Positions 46,422 through 56,272 are shown, counted from the first letter of the stretch. The stretch is DNA of 64,000 bases from Acidithiobacillus ferrooxidans ATCC 23270 (GCF_000021485.1 NC_011761.1:2262001-2326000); one strand, 5' to 3'. Numbers and translations: made by a program. Notes: generated from the letters alone by a model not told the origin.

Positions 46422-46652
46422 ATGAGTGAAAGAATCGTAGATGCCCGCGGCAGTTTTTGCCCCGGGCCGCTGATGGAGCTGATTTCCAGCATGAAGATGA
46501 TGAGTGTCGGCGACACCCTGGAACTGTTGTCCACCGACGCCGGTTCCGCTGCGGATGTACCGGAGTGGATCCAAAAGGTCGGTCACGAAATGCTGGATAC
46601 CCGACAGGATGATGCGGGCACCTGGCACATCCGGGTGCGCAAGACCAAGTAG
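46422..46652 (+). CDS. tusA: TusA-family sulfur carrier (CPGP variant)
   Basis: 76 residues with VDARGSFCPGPLMELISSMK; the active cysteine at residue 13 lies in CPGP rather than CPLP. This variant is typical of TusA homologues encoded with sqr-type flavoproteins. AGGAG lies upstream. It probably passes sulfane sulfur between the DsrE protein and the flavoprotein product. Confidence 0.92.
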   Translation: MSERIVDARGSFCPGPLMELISSMKMMSVGDTLELLSTDAGSAADVPEWIQKVGHEMLDTRQDDAGTWHIRVRKTK

Positions 46653-46694
46653 CACGACGTCCAACCAGTACACAGACCAACAAGGAGTGACACC

Positions 46695-47834
46695 ATGAGA
46701 ATTCTCGTCGTCGGTGGGGGTATGGGGGGCACCATTTTCGCCAATCATCTGGCCCGCCGTATCCACCATGAAATGAAAACCGGCAAGGCGCGCATCACCA
46801 TGCTCTCGGCCAGCCACGAACACGTCTATCAGCCCGGCTGGCTTTATGTGGCCATGGGCCGGACGACCCCGGATGAACTGGTCCGCGAACAGCAGGGCCT
46901 GCTGGAGCCCGGTATCGAGTTTCATGTCGATCCCGTGGAGGAGTTTCATCTGGCTGACAATCATGTCCAGTGCAAGAGCGGCAAGGTCCATGAGTATGAT
47001 GTCATCGTCATTTCCACCGGCTCCCGTCCCATGCCAGAAAACATCCCCGGCCTCAAGGAGAACTCCATCAACTGTTATACCGCGGAGAATGCGGTGGAGT
47101 TCTTCCGGCAACTCTCGGACTTCAAGGGGGGGCGCATCGTCGTCACCGTCGGTCTGCCGCACAAGTGTCCGATGATCCCGCTGGAAATCACCTTCGCCAT
47201 GCACGATTTCATTCAGGATCGTGGCCTGCTGGACAAGACCGAGTTCTACTACACCTATCCCATCGGTCGGGTGCACAGCCTGGAGAATGTGGCGAAGTGG
47301 GCGGCACCGGAATTCGACCGGATGGGCATCCAGTACGAGACCCTGTTCAACATGAAGGAAGTCGATGGCAAAAATGCCCAGGTTCTCAGTGAGGAGGGGG
47401 GTGCCGTCAAGTATGACCTGTTGGTGGCGGTGCCGCCGCACAAGGGTCAGGAAGTCATCGAGAAGAATGGCCTCGGGGAGAATGGCTGGATTCCTACCAA
47501 CCGCACGTCCCTGCACATGGAAGGGGAATACGGCAAGAATGTCATCATCCTGGGGGATACCACCAACCTGCCGATCAGCAAGGCCGGCTCCACCACGCAT
47601 TTCGAGGCAGAGGTTGCCGCCGAAAATGTCGCGGCGGTGATCAAGATCGGGCGGCCGGTACGCAGTTACGATGGCAAGGTCTTCTGCTTCATAGAAGCGG
47701 GCAAGGATCGCGCCACGTATGCCATGTTTGATTACCAGCATCCTCCGCAGCCCAAGGCCCCGACCGGTGCGGTCCATGCCTTCAAGATGGCCTACAACCA
47801 GCTCTATTGGGCCAGTGCCCGCGGCTTGCTCTAA
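46695..47834 (+). CDS. sqr: Sulfide:quinone oxidoreductase-like flavoprotein
   Basis: 379 residues. The FAD motif is LVVGGGMGGTIFANHLA; a second segment is YDVIVISTGSRP. Cys127, Cys158 (GLPHKCPMIP) and Cys331 (KVFCFIEAG) sit where the three SQR cysteines are expected, and the C-terminus is hydrophobic enough for membrane attachment. It should oxidise sulfide or persulfide to sulfane sulfur and reduce quinone at the inner membrane. It lies between tusA and DUF1641. Other FAD-dependent oxidoreductases of the family cannot be excluded. Confidence 0.87.
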   Translation: MRILVVGGGMGGTIFANHLARRIHHEMKTGKARITMLSASHEHVYQPGWLYVAMGRTTPDELVREQQGLLEPGIEFHVDPVEEFHLADNHVQCKSGKVHEYDVIVISTGSRPMPENIPGLKENSINCYTAENAVEFFRQLSDFKGGRIVVTVGLPHKCPMIPLEITFAMHDFIQDRGLLDKTEFYYTYPIGRVHSLENVAKWAAPEFDRMGIQYETLFNMKEVDGKNAQVLSEEGGAVKYDLLVAVPPHKGQEVIEKNGLGENGWIPTNRTSLHMEGEYGKNVIILGDTTNLPISKAGSTTHFEAEVAAENVAAVIKIGRPVRSYDGKVFCFIEAGKDRATYAMFDYQHPPQPKAPTGAVHAFKMAYNQLYWASARGLL

Positions 47835-47846
47835 GGGAGGTGATCT

Positions 47847-48473
47847 ATGACGGCTGTTATGGCGGAAACCTCCCACGAGGAGGAGCTGGCCAAGGCCCGG
47901 GAGGCCCTGGGGCATCTGGTGGAAAACGGGGATCTGGAGCGTATCGTGCATCTGGCGCGTCTGGTCGGTGCCGCGCAGGATTCCATGAGCGACGAAATGG
48001 TCGGACGGATGGCGGGTCTGGCCAGCGACGGCCTCGACCTGCTGGACCGGGTCCATCGCAGTCAGGTCGTCCATGCCCTGCCCGCCATCTCCGCGCTGGT
48101 GGAGAATGGGGATCTGGAGCGTATCGTGCACCTGGCGCGTCTGGTCGGTGCCGCGCAGGATTCCATGAGCGACGAAATCGTGACGCGCTTGGCGGGCATG
48201 GCCAGCAAGGCCCTGTGCCTGCTCGACCAGGCTACCCGCACCGGCGTCATGGAGCGGATGGTGACGGTGGCGGAAAAGATGGATCAGGAGCATATCCTGA
48301 CCGATTTCCTCCGCTGCCTGGCCGGGGCTACGGAAGAAGCGGCCCATGCCCCCCCTCCCAAAGGCGGCCTCACCGGACTCTGGGAACTGATAAAACAACC
48401 GGAAACCCAGCAAACCATCCAGTTCCTCATGCTCCTCGGCAAACACTTCCGATCCTGCCGACTCAAACACTGA
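47847..48473 (+). CDS. DUF1641 protein with internal duplication
   Basis: 208 residues, helical. DUF1641 proteins accompany sqr-type flavoproteins and some formate dehydrogenases. The segment GDLERIVHLARLVGAAQDSM is present twice, 60 residues apart (about residues 28 and 88), matching a DNA repeat. The second half holds TVAEKMDQEHILTDFL and a terminal GLWELIKQPETQQTIQFLM helix. It ends the sulfur operon, ahead of a terminator. Its function is unknown; a membrane-association or scaffold role for the flavoprotein is inferred. Confidence 0.82.
   Translation: MTAVMAETSHEEELAKAREALGHLVENGDLERIVHLARLVGAAQDSMSDEMVGRMAGLASDGLDLLDRVHRSQVVHALPAISALVENGDLERIVHLARLVGAAQDSMSDEIVTRLAGMASKALCLLDQATRTGVMERMVTVAEKMDQEHILTDFLRCLAGATEEAAHAPPPKGGLTGLWELIKQPETQQTIQFLMLLGKHFRSCRLKH
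47928..48178 (+). repeat. 71-bp direct repeat within the DUF1641 gene
   Basis: Positions 47928-47998 and 48108-48178 are identical except for one base (47951 t, 48131 c). The offset is exactly 180 bases, so 60 codons have been duplicated in frame. Confidence 0.95.
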
Positions 48474-48524
48474 GGCCCCACCGCAACCATTCATTTTTAA
48501 AAGTGTTCCACTCGCCCCGCTTGT

Positions 48525-48552
48525 AGCTCCCTGATCTTCCGGGAGCTTTTTT
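48525..48552 (+). terminator. Rho-independent terminator of the sulfur operon
   Basis: A seven-base stem (48525-48531 with 48541-48547) with a nine-base loop is followed by a T run to 48552. It lies 52 bases after the DUF1641 stop. Confidence 0.9.
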
Positions 48553-48952
48553 CTGTGGCCCCGTATGTCAGTAACTGTAAACCAGCCCCACCGTACCACG
48601 AATATCATTGATGGCCGCATTGCCGTTCAGATTGGGGCAAATCGGCGCTTTGGGCAGGATCGATCTTCTGGAGGAAGTCGAAAGCAGAAGGTATCCGCCA
48701 GCGCCACGGATTGTGCCAACGATAGTCAAGGCACGCGGGAGGCGAACGGTTGACGACCATGGACAATCAACGTTATAAGTTGGTTGTTCGTTCAAGAACT
48801 CGCCCAGCTTGAATCGCTCCATTTCTGACACGAACAACTTAATCACCAATCAAAATGCCAGGTTGTTGCATACGTTAATCATTAGCCGACAGCATGTTAT
48901 TGAGATTATGAGACGGACCCACATAAAGAGTCATGATTGATGAAAGCTAATA
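48553..48952. other. Gene-poor stretch with a possible outer-membrane protein remnant
   Basis: 400 bases without a convincing gene. On the minus strand 48568-48849 is open and ends INDIRGTVGLVYSY, the kind of aromatic C-terminus seen in outer-membrane beta-barrels. The first two thirds of that frame look random, and an adjacent frame looks more protein-like between 48620 and 48715, so a frameshifted remnant is possible. The right end should hold the promoter of the methyltransferase gene. Confidence 0.3.
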
Positions 48953-49564
48953 ATGAATAATATACATTGGGATAAGATTTACACCGAGAAAGCATCGACC
49001 ACGGTGAGTTGGTACTGTGACCATGATGAGACATCGTTACAACTGCTGGATGAGATGGATTTGAGGCCACAGGACGCGATTATCGATGTCGGTGGTGGCG
49101 CATCCACATGGGTCGATGACCTGATTGGGCGCGGATTTTCCAGAATCTCCATACTTGATCTCTCCGCTGCCGCACTGGCTGTGACCCAACAACGTCTTGG
49201 GAAGTATCCGGGCACCGTGAAGTGGATCGTCGGGGATGTGCTGGAAACGCCCCTGCCGCAGGCAAACTTCTCTTTATGGCATGACCGCGCCGTTTTTCAT
49301 TTTCTGACGGACAAAAAACAGCGCCAACGCTACGTTCAGGTATTGAGCGACGCCTTAAAGCCAGGTGGTCATGTCATCATATCCACCTTCGCAGAAGACG
49401 GTCCTACCCAATGCAGCGAACTTCCAGTGTGTCGTTATAGCCCTGAACAATTGCGTTCTGAGTTTGGGACATTATTTACGCTTATTTCCCATAATCACGT
49501 GATACACCGCACCCCGGCAGGGAAAAACCAGGCTTTTACGTATTGCCATTTTCAGATCATTTGA
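48953..49564 (+). CDS. Class I SAM-dependent methyltransferase
   Basis: 203 residues. It has the SAM-binding motif I AIIDVGGGASTWVDDL, the acidic ISILDLSAAAL, motif WIVGDVLETPLP and a post-motif LKPGGHVIIST. The N-terminus HWDKIYTEKASTTVSWY resembles thiopurine/tellurite-type small-molecule methyltransferases. The substrate is unknown. The ribosome site is weak. Lower GC and different style from neighbours hint at transfer. It precedes the small peptide gene by 147 bases. Confidence 0.85.
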   Translation: MNNIHWDKIYTEKASTTVSWYCDHDETSLQLLDEMDLRPQDAIIDVGGGASTWVDDLIGRGFSRISILDLSAAALAVTQQRLGKYPGTVKWIVGDVLETPLPQANFSLWHDRAVFHFLTDKKQRQRYVQVLSDALKPGGHVIISTFAEDGPTQCSELPVCRYSPEQLRSEFGTLFTLISHNHVIHRTPAGKNQAFTYCHFQII

Positions 49565-49621
49565 ACTACCTGACCATGCCGCTGACCTTTGCAAGGGGGT
49601 CCATACCTTTTGAATGCAAAT

Positions 49622-49637
49622 TGTCATATATATGACA
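49622..49637 (+). promoter_or_regulatory. TGTCAT-N4-ATGACA palindrome before the peptide gene
   Basis: TGTCATATATATGACA is a perfect 16-bp palindrome, 74 bases before the 51-residue gene. Its arms are the same as those of the palindrome at 45815-45830. No matching sigma-54 promoter was found between it and the gene. Confidence 0.65.
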
Positions 49638-49711
49638 TGCCACCTTCATCGTACTGTCACATTTCGTCTGTATGCTTAGGGATTGTTGAAAGCGAACGGC
49701 AAGGAGACGAC

Positions 49712-49867
49712 ATGGCTACATCACTTGGCTACGGCGGCTACCGGGAGCCACTGTGTGGTAACTGCCCAGAGAATGGTCAGCAACAGTTCAACCAGACGAT
49801 GACGGCCTTGGTACATAAAAATTATGCCCTGTGGACCGGGAATGCTGCCCGCATTTACAAGCAGTGA
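49712..49867 (+). CDS. Small peptide gene, 51 residues, upstream of ABC transporter
   Basis: An AAGGAG site six bases from the ATG supports it; a longer in-frame start at 49589 would cover the palindrome and is rejected. The product begins MATSLGYGGYREPLCGNCPE, with a Gly/Tyr-rich leader and a CGNC pair, and ends polar and basic (GNAARIYKQ). No signal peptide or membrane helix is seen. It is followed after 65 bases by an ABC ATPase and its permease. It could be an exported or modified peptide, or a small regulator or metal-binding partner. The family is not recognised. Confidence 0.7.
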   Translation: MATSLGYGGYREPLCGNCPENGQQQFNQTMTALVHKNYALWTGNAARIYKQ

Positions 49868-49932
49868 ACACAAGACGATGCGGCGTTCTGCAGCTGATTT
49901 ATGATATGGGTGCATAGTAAGAGGGAAAAACA

Positions 49933-50856
49933 ATGTCTGCTGGAATCCAGTCCAACATGGCAGTTAATGCTCAGGATCATCTCCTGTACTGCAATCACCT
50001 GGGCAAATGCTTTGCCAATAAAGAAGTGCTTCGTGATATTCAGTTAACGGCAGAACCGGGCGATATTGTGGCCCTATTGGGACCCAATGGCGCGGGTAAA
50101 TCAACATTGATGGGCTGCCTCATCGGTCTGCTGGAACCCAGCACAGGGCAGGCCCTGGTTTTTGGCAAACCCGCGACCGAACTTTCGGAAGAAGATCGAT
50201 CCAGAATGGGGTATGTCCCGCAGAGTTTTCAAGGATTTTCTTGGTTGCGGGTGCAAGAATTGATCGAGTATCTGGGACAATTCTATCCCAAGGCTAGGCG
50301 CGCTCTGTCACCCACATTGCACGCGTGGGCTGACCTGGATCCCAAGACGCGCATCAAAAATCTCTCTGGCGGCCAGCGACAACGCCTGTCTATCCTGCTT
50401 GCGCTGCGCCATCAGCCGGACCTCCTCATTCTGGATGAACCGGTCGCCAGCCTCGATCCCGTTGGACGGCGTGACTTTCTCCAATTGCTGCGCGACTACC
50501 TTCGCGATCGACAAGCCACAGCGTTGATTTCATCCCATATTCTTTCAGATCTGGAACCGGTCGCCACGCAGACGGTGATCATGCTCAATGGCGCGATGCA
50601 TGCGCAGCTGTCCATGGTTCAATTCCGGGAACAGACGCGCTGGATCCGGCGCGATGATGCTGAACCATGGTCTCGGCCGCTACCCGAGGGGCTGCAGGTA
50701 CTGGCTACCGGCGGGGATCAGTACGCCGTGTTAGTTGCCAATTGGAATAGCGCTTGGGCATCCCGTCTCGCCAACCAGGAGTCATCGGAAATTGTGGTTA
50801 CCGCTCCGGCAACCCTCGAATCTGCGTTCCTGGCTATGGTAGGTACCGCAGCATGA
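49933..50856 (+). CDS. ABC transporter ATP-binding protein
   Basis: 307 residues. Walker A is LLGPNGAGKST, the Q-loop is YVPQSFQGF, the signature is LSGGQRQRL and Walker B is LLILDEPVASLD, followed by the switch histidine in SSHILSD. The C-terminal 80 residues form the variable domain of ABC-2-type exporters (CcmA/NatA-like). GAGGG precedes the ATG. It overlaps the permease gene by four bases. Confidence 0.93.
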   Translation: MSAGIQSNMAVNAQDHLLYCNHLGKCFANKEVLRDIQLTAEPGDIVALLGPNGAGKSTLMGCLIGLLEPSTGQALVFGKPATELSEEDRSRMGYVPQSFQGFSWLRVQELIEYLGQFYPKARRALSPTLHAWADLDPKTRIKNLSGGQRQRLSILLALRHQPDLLILDEPVASLDPVGRRDFLQLLRDYLRDRQATALISSHILSDLEPVATQTVIMLNGAMHAQLSMVQFREQTRWIRRDDAEPWSRPLPEGLQVLATGGDQYAVLVANWNSAWASRLANQESSEIVVTAPATLESAFLAMVGTAA

Positions 50857-52289
50857 ATAAGAATCCGAGCCTGCGCAGCTATATCGGCATGCCTCTGTTT
50901 CGCGATAACCCTTTGGCTGCCATTAGCGCGCTATTTCTCATCCCATTTGGGGTGCTGCTGGCACTTCCTGCCCATACTATCGATCCCCACCATCCCCAAC
51001 ATGCCTGGGCCCAGCATGGTTTCCGTTTCGTCCTGATTATGTTCTGTGTGTATCTGTATGGCGGACTATTGCTCCACTACTGGCGCCAAGTCACGGAGCC
51101 TCTGGCCGTGACCGTACCGGGATTCATTCGCCTGCATCGCCAGACGGCACGATGGCTTATTTTGGGTGCGAGTACGTTGCTCTTCCTAGCACTGCTGAGC
51201 TTCCATGCACCGTGGCCGGGAGCCTTGGTTTTGACGGGTCTTTTTACGCTCCTCGGTACCGGATTTGGCGGACTTCGCGTCCCCTGGAAGAAGCGGCGGT
51301 GGTTGCAATACGTCCTACTCGGATTGTTGCTGCTTTTTTATATACCGCTGCTGATCAGCGGATCACTCTACTGGGATATTGGCACACTACCGCCGCTCTG
51401 GGCGTTACCCATAACGGTGATTCTTTGGTCGTCGATCATGGCTACCCTGTTCTTCCGGCCCGAGCGGTTACGCTCCTTGGCTGAAACGCAGGAGACACGA
51501 TTCGATGCGCAGACACACGATCAGCCTGCCAACACACGCTGGTCCGTCTCCCGGAATTGGCGGGCATTGGCCCGATGGACACCACAGACGTGGAGAAACC
51601 CGCTTGTTTTGTACCCCATGGGGGTTCCCAGCGTCCTTCTGATAGGGACGGCGGGGGTGCTGGTGACATTACTCACTTCGGTGATCGGCGAACAAATGAC
51701 GCATCCCAACCTCTCTGCCGTTTTTATGCATCATGCCGCTATTCTGAGTGTGGGTATGGGCGGGACATTAACCGTTTTGCTCGTCAGTATGGCGAACGGT
51801 CATTGGATTCAGCAGGACGCAGACTGGCGAACGGTTTTCCTGACCGGGCTATGGGGAAGCAAAACACGATTCTGCCAGCAAGCCATGCGCCATCATGCAC
51901 GTCAGAGCATTTTCCTGGCCGGAGTGCTTGCGCTGACGATACTCGTCCTATCGATTTCGCTTCTGTCGTTACAGATTCTACAGGGCATAGCGCTCATGGC
52001 ATTTCTATTTACGACGACACTCTGGTTGAGCTACGCCTTTTTCTTCGCCTATATGTTCGGCTTGCGCATTGCTGCTCAAAAAAAGATCATCCAATCGCTG
52101 GTATTCGGATCATCCTACTTTCTGGTAAACCTCGGCCTGCTAGCGCTGCTGCAGTCGTCAACCGGTTTCATGCTTTGGTTCCTGGGACTTTGCATGCCCT
52201 TGTTACTGGTTATCTGGGTGTTTTTCACCCATCGACAGGCAGCTCGCAAAATGGGGCGGGAAGACTGGAAGCTTGATGCCACCGCTTAA
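50853..52289 (+). CDS. ABC transporter permease, polytopic
   Basis: 478 residues from the ATG overlapping the ATPase stop. There are about eleven to twelve hydrophobic helices in two blocks, separated by a polar loop near residues 205-245 (rich in Arg, Thr and Gln). This layout fits an ABC-2-type export permease, in which one long protein serves as both halves or dimerises. The substrate cannot be read; the neighbouring peptide is one option. Confidence 0.85.
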   Translation: MNKNPSLRSYIGMPLFRDNPLAAISALFLIPFGVLLALPAHTIDPHHPQHAWAQHGFRFVLIMFCVYLYGGLLLHYWRQVTEPLAVTVPGFIRLHRQTARWLILGASTLLFLALLSFHAPWPGALVLTGLFTLLGTGFGGLRVPWKKRRWLQYVLLGLLLLFYIPLLISGSLYWDIGTLPPLWALPITVILWSSIMATLFFRPERLRSLAETQETRFDAQTHDQPANTRWSVSRNWRALARWTPQTWRNPLVLYPMGVPSVLLIGTAGVLVTLLTSVIGEQMTHPNLSAVFMHHAAILSVGMGGTLTVLLVSMANGHWIQQDADWRTVFLTGLWGSKTRFCQQAMRHHARQSIFLAGVLALTILVLSISLLSLQILQGIALMAFLFTTTLWLSYAFFFAYMFGLRIAAQKKIIQSLVFGSSYFLVNLGLLALLQSSTGFMLWFLGLCMPLLLVIWVFFTHRQAARKMGREDWKLDATA

Positions 52290-53090
<801 letters not shown>

Positions 53091-53127
53091 CAAGAGGTCG
53101 TAATGTACTGCGGAAACGCTGCTTGGG

Positions 53128-53580
53128 TCAATGCCTGCGACCGCATAAATCCAACAATTCCGATAACTCCTGGCGCAGGTAGTGCCAGCGTTTGCGGACC
53201 TCGATAACACTGATGGACGAGCCCACGACGTCCAGACTCAGTTGCAGCTGATTTTTATCCGGGGACTCGCGGTGCGGAAAGCGCGCCAGCCCCTGCAAAC
53301 GCTCCCGCGCTCCGTGGATGGTGTACCCTTCTCCATAGAGAAGGGTACGAATCTGTCTCGCCAACAACAGATCGTGGCGCTGGTAATAACGCCGGTTACC
53401 CTTTCTTTTGAGTGGACTAAGCTGAGGAAACTCCTGTTCCCAGTAACGCAGCACATGTGCCTTCACCCCGCAGAGCAGGGCGGCCTCGCTGATGGAGAAA
53501 TACCGTTTTTCCGGTATATCCGGGAGCGGAGCGAGGTCTTTGCTCGCCTTTTCCCTATGCGTTGTCTGGTTCGCTACCAT
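53128..53580 (-). CDS. MerR-family transcriptional regulator downstream of ihfA
   Basis: 150 residues. The N-terminal winged helix is [24 protein letters not shown], followed by the [17 protein letters not shown] segment. The C-terminal helix is short, and no metal-binding cysteines are present. It overlaps ihfA by 26 bases. This pheT-ihfA-merR-tRNA-Pro order is conserved in many gammaproteobacteria and relatives. Its effector is unknown. Confidence 0.92.
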   Translation of the reverse strand: MVANQTTHREKASKDLAPLPDIPEKRYFSISEAALLCGVKAHVLRYWEQEFPQLSPLKRKGNRRYYQRHDLLLARQIRTLLYGEGYTIHGARERLQGLARFPHRESPDKNQLQLSLDVVGSSISVIEVRKRWHYLRQELSELLDLCGRRH

Positions 53581-53854
53581 TCACGTAGGCTTTGAGCTTC
53601 TGGCTCGGATGGAACGTCACCACACGCCGCGCCGTGATGGTAATCTCCACACCGGTCTTCGGGTTACGTCCGGGGCGGGGGTTCTTATCACGTAACGTAA
53701 AATTGCCAAATCCGGACAGCTTCACCTCTTCGCCTTTGGCCAGATTCTCACGGATACCGTCGAATAGGGCCTCAACGATACCTTTGGCTTCCCGCTTGTT
53801 CAGGCCCATACTCTCAAACAGCATGTCTACAATTTCAGCTTTGGTAACGGCCAC
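53555..53854 (-). CDS. ihfA: Integration host factor subunit alpha
   Basis: 99 residues of the HU/IHF family. It begins [22 protein letters not shown] and contains the DNA-bending arm [20 protein letters not shown]. With IhfB it bends DNA and helps sigma-54 promoters such as that at 45942. It lies nine bases after pheT. Confidence 0.97.
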   Translation of the reverse strand: MAVTKAEIVDMLFESMGLNKREAKGIVEALFDGIRENLAKGEEVKLSGFGNFTLRDKNPRPGRNPKTGVEITITARRVVTFHPSQKLKAYVNGSEPDNA

Positions 53855-53863
53855 ATTATTCTC

Positions 53864-56263
53864 CTATGCCCTGAGTTCGATGGAACCGAGTTGCCGCACG
53901 GCAACCAGCAACCGGTCCATTTCTGCTTGTACCTCTGTATCCGTCAGCGTCCGCCCCACGTCCTGAAGGAGCAGTGCAAAAGCCAGACTGTACGTTCCCG
54001 CCACCAGGGAAGAACCCTGATAGCGATCAAAAATGGTGATGCTCCGCACAATACCCGATGCAGCGGCCCGCATGGTATCAAGTACCGTTCCTGCCAGTAT
54101 GTCATTCGGGATAACCAACGCGATATCCCGCCGCAACGCCGGAAATGGCGACAGGGATGAAAACCTGGAAATGCTCGTCAGATTACCCAGCCACTCCACA
54201 TCCAAGTAGAAGAAAAACGGTGACTTGTCAAGGTCATACTCTGCGACCAGGGTTGGATGAAGCGCACCGAGCACGCCCACCCGCCGATCTTCCACACAAA
54301 TTTCTGCAGCCTGTCCCGGATGCAGGGCCGGGTAGGCGTCCAGCGGCCGGAAGCTAAAGTCCGTACCCGGCCAAAGCGCGAGCAAAGCACTCACGTCGCC
54401 TTTCAGATCATAGAAATCAACCGCGCGCAGGGGTTCCGCCCAGCTTTCCCGATCCGCTGTCCCGACTATACAGCCGCCCAGGACGAGGCGCTGTCCGTTG
54501 GCGGAAAATACGCGCCCCAGTTCAAAAATGCGTACTCGTTCCTGCTGCCGTTTCATGTTGAATTGAAGCACCTGCATCAAACCCGGCCAAAGACTGGCGC
54601 GCATGACAGCCAAATCTGCGGATAGTGGGTTGAGCAGCGCTGGCGCGTCGGCATCCGGCGTGAACAGATGTTGCGCCTGACGGGAGATAAAACTGTAGGT
54701 GATCACCTCATGATAATCACGCGCCTGCAAAACACTGCGTAAAGTGGCTGCCTGCGGTCCCCGCGTCATGGGCAGGGGTTGCAGGATGCCCTCAGGGCGG
54801 TGGGCGGGCAATCGCTCATAACCATAGATCCGTCCCACCTCTTCGATCAGATCCACCTCGATGCGCAGATCAAAGCGGTGACTCGGGGGAATCGCCTGCC
54901 AGCCATCGGGGACCCTGTTGACATGCAGCCCCAGACGAGTGAGCGCCGTTTCGACCACGTCATCCTCGTAATCCATTCCCAGGATGCGTGCCAGTCGGGC
55001 ACGGCGCAAGGGGATCGGCCGATGCTCCGGCAACTGACCCAGAACGGTGCAGGATCGTTCTGTTCGCAAACGCGCCGTACCTAACGTGACGAAAAGCTGC
55101 AAGGTACGGGTGGCCATCACCGGCCCCAAGGTGAAATCGACGCCGCGTTCAAAGCGCATGGCAGCATCCGTCTGCAGGCCCAGGCGGCGTGCGCGCCCCT
55201 GGATAGCCCCGGGCTGGAAGAAAGCGGACTCCAGGACAATGGAACGCGTCTGTGCTGTCACCGCAGTGCGCCGCCCACCAATAATACCCGCCAAAGCCAC
55301 CGGGCCCGCGTCGTCCGCAATCACCAACATATCGGATTCCAGCGGCAAGTCGCGGCCATCCAGAGCATCGAGAGTCTCCCCAATCTGCGCCCAGCGCACG
55401 GTGAGATTCCCTTGCAGAGCTTCTGCGTCAAAGGCATGTAGAGGCTGTCCCGTTTCGAGCATTTGCAGATTCAGTAGATCCACTACGGGATGGATACAAC
55501 GCTGCCCTGCCCGACGCAGACGCTCACGCAAATAGTCCGGCAACCGTTCCGGAACACCCTCTATCCATAGGACGGTGTAGGAACGACAGGCGTTTTGCGC
55601 GTCTGCGGCAATATGCGGGGCAAAGCCTCCATTACCGGGAACCACTTCGCCCGGGCGCACGATCGCCCATGCCGGTTCCGGGATAGCCGCCGTGGGGAGG
55701 GACAACGCTTCCGCCCCGAGGGCAAACAAGTCCCTGGCGACGCCAGCGACGGACAGCGCATCGCCACGATTCGGAGTAATCCCCAGGGTCAGTATCTGGT
55801 CATCCAGACCGAGGTAAGCGCGCAGGTCGGCTCCCACCGGCGCATCCGCATCCAGAACCAGCAAACCGCTGCTGCCGTCATCGATCCCCAGCTCCGCAGC
55901 CGCACAAAGCATTCCTTCCGAGGATACCCCGCGCAGCACAGATGTGGCGATGCAGTGTTCTCCAGGGAGCAATGCACCGGGGAGGGCCAGAGGCACCCGC
56001 TGACCTGCTGCCAGGTTGTCCGCCCCACAGACAATCGTGCGTAGCCGTCCGTCCCCCGCATCCACCTCTGCCACCCGCAGCTTATCGGCCTGCGGATGGG
56101 GTGCCACGGATCGCACGGCGGCGACGACCACTCCGCGAAAAGACGGCGCGGCATCCTCAATCGCCTCCACCTCGATACCGCCCATGGTCAGACGCCGGGC
56201 GGTCTCCTCCGTATCCCAGGAAATTTGGAGCAATTCACGAAGCCACTGAACACTGACACGCAT
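53864..56263 (-). CDS. pheT: Phenylalanine--tRNA ligase beta subunit
   Basis: 799 residues, full length. It has the N-terminal EMAP/B2 tRNA-binding domain (about 40-150), the B5 and B3/4 domains and the C-terminal anticodon-binding FDX domain (about 700-799). It lies nine bases after pheS and nine before ihfA. No leader peptide is visible in this operon. Confidence 0.97.
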   Translation of the reverse strand: MRVSVQWLRELLQISWDTEETARRLTMGGIEVEAIEDAAPSFRGVVVAAVRSVAPHPQADKLRVAEVDAGDGRLRTIVCGADNLAAGQRVPLALPGALLPGEHCIATSVLRGVSSEGMLCAAAELGIDDGSSGLLVLDADAPVGADLRAYLGLDDQILTLGITPNRGDALSVAGVARDLFALGAEALSLPTAAIPEPAWAIVRPGEVVPGNGGFAPHIAADAQNACRSYTVLWIEGVPERLPDYLRERLRRAGQRCIHPVVDLLNLQMLETGQPLHAFDAEALQGNLTVRWAQIGETLDALDGRDLPLESDMLVIADDAGPVALAGIIGGRRTAVTAQTRSIVLESAFFQPGAIQGRARRLGLQTDAAMRFERGVDFTLGPVMATRTLQLFVTLGTARLRTERSCTVLGQLPEHRPIPLRRARLARILGMDYEDDVVETALTRLGLHVNRVPDGWQAIPPSHRFDLRIEVDLIEEVGRIYGYERLPAHRPEGILQPLPMTRGPQAATLRSVLQARDYHEVITYSFISRQAQHLFTPDADAPALLNPLSADLAVMRASLWPGLMQVLQFNMKRQQERVRIFELGRVFSANGQRLVLGGCIVGTADRESWAEPLRAVDFYDLKGDVSALLALWPGTDFSFRPLDAYPALHPGQAAEICVEDRRVGVLGALHPTLVAEYDLDKSPFFFYLDVEWLGNLTSISRFSSLSPFPALRRDIALVIPNDILAGTVLDTMRAAASGIVRSITIFDRYQGSSLVAGTYSLAFALLLQDVGRTLTDTEVQAEMDRLLVAVRQLGSIELRA

Positions 56264-56272
56264 GGCGGGTCC

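Noticed and set aside
46341-48620. 759-codon minus-strand open frame
   Set aside because: It runs antisense through tusA, sqr and DUF1641, all of which have clear families and ribosome sites. Its translation has repeated His/Gln/Arg-rich shadow character.
49680-49693. Sigma-54-like GG-N10-GC before the peptide gene
   Set aside because: The surrounding bases do not match the consensus, and the implied start would fall inside the ribosome binding site.
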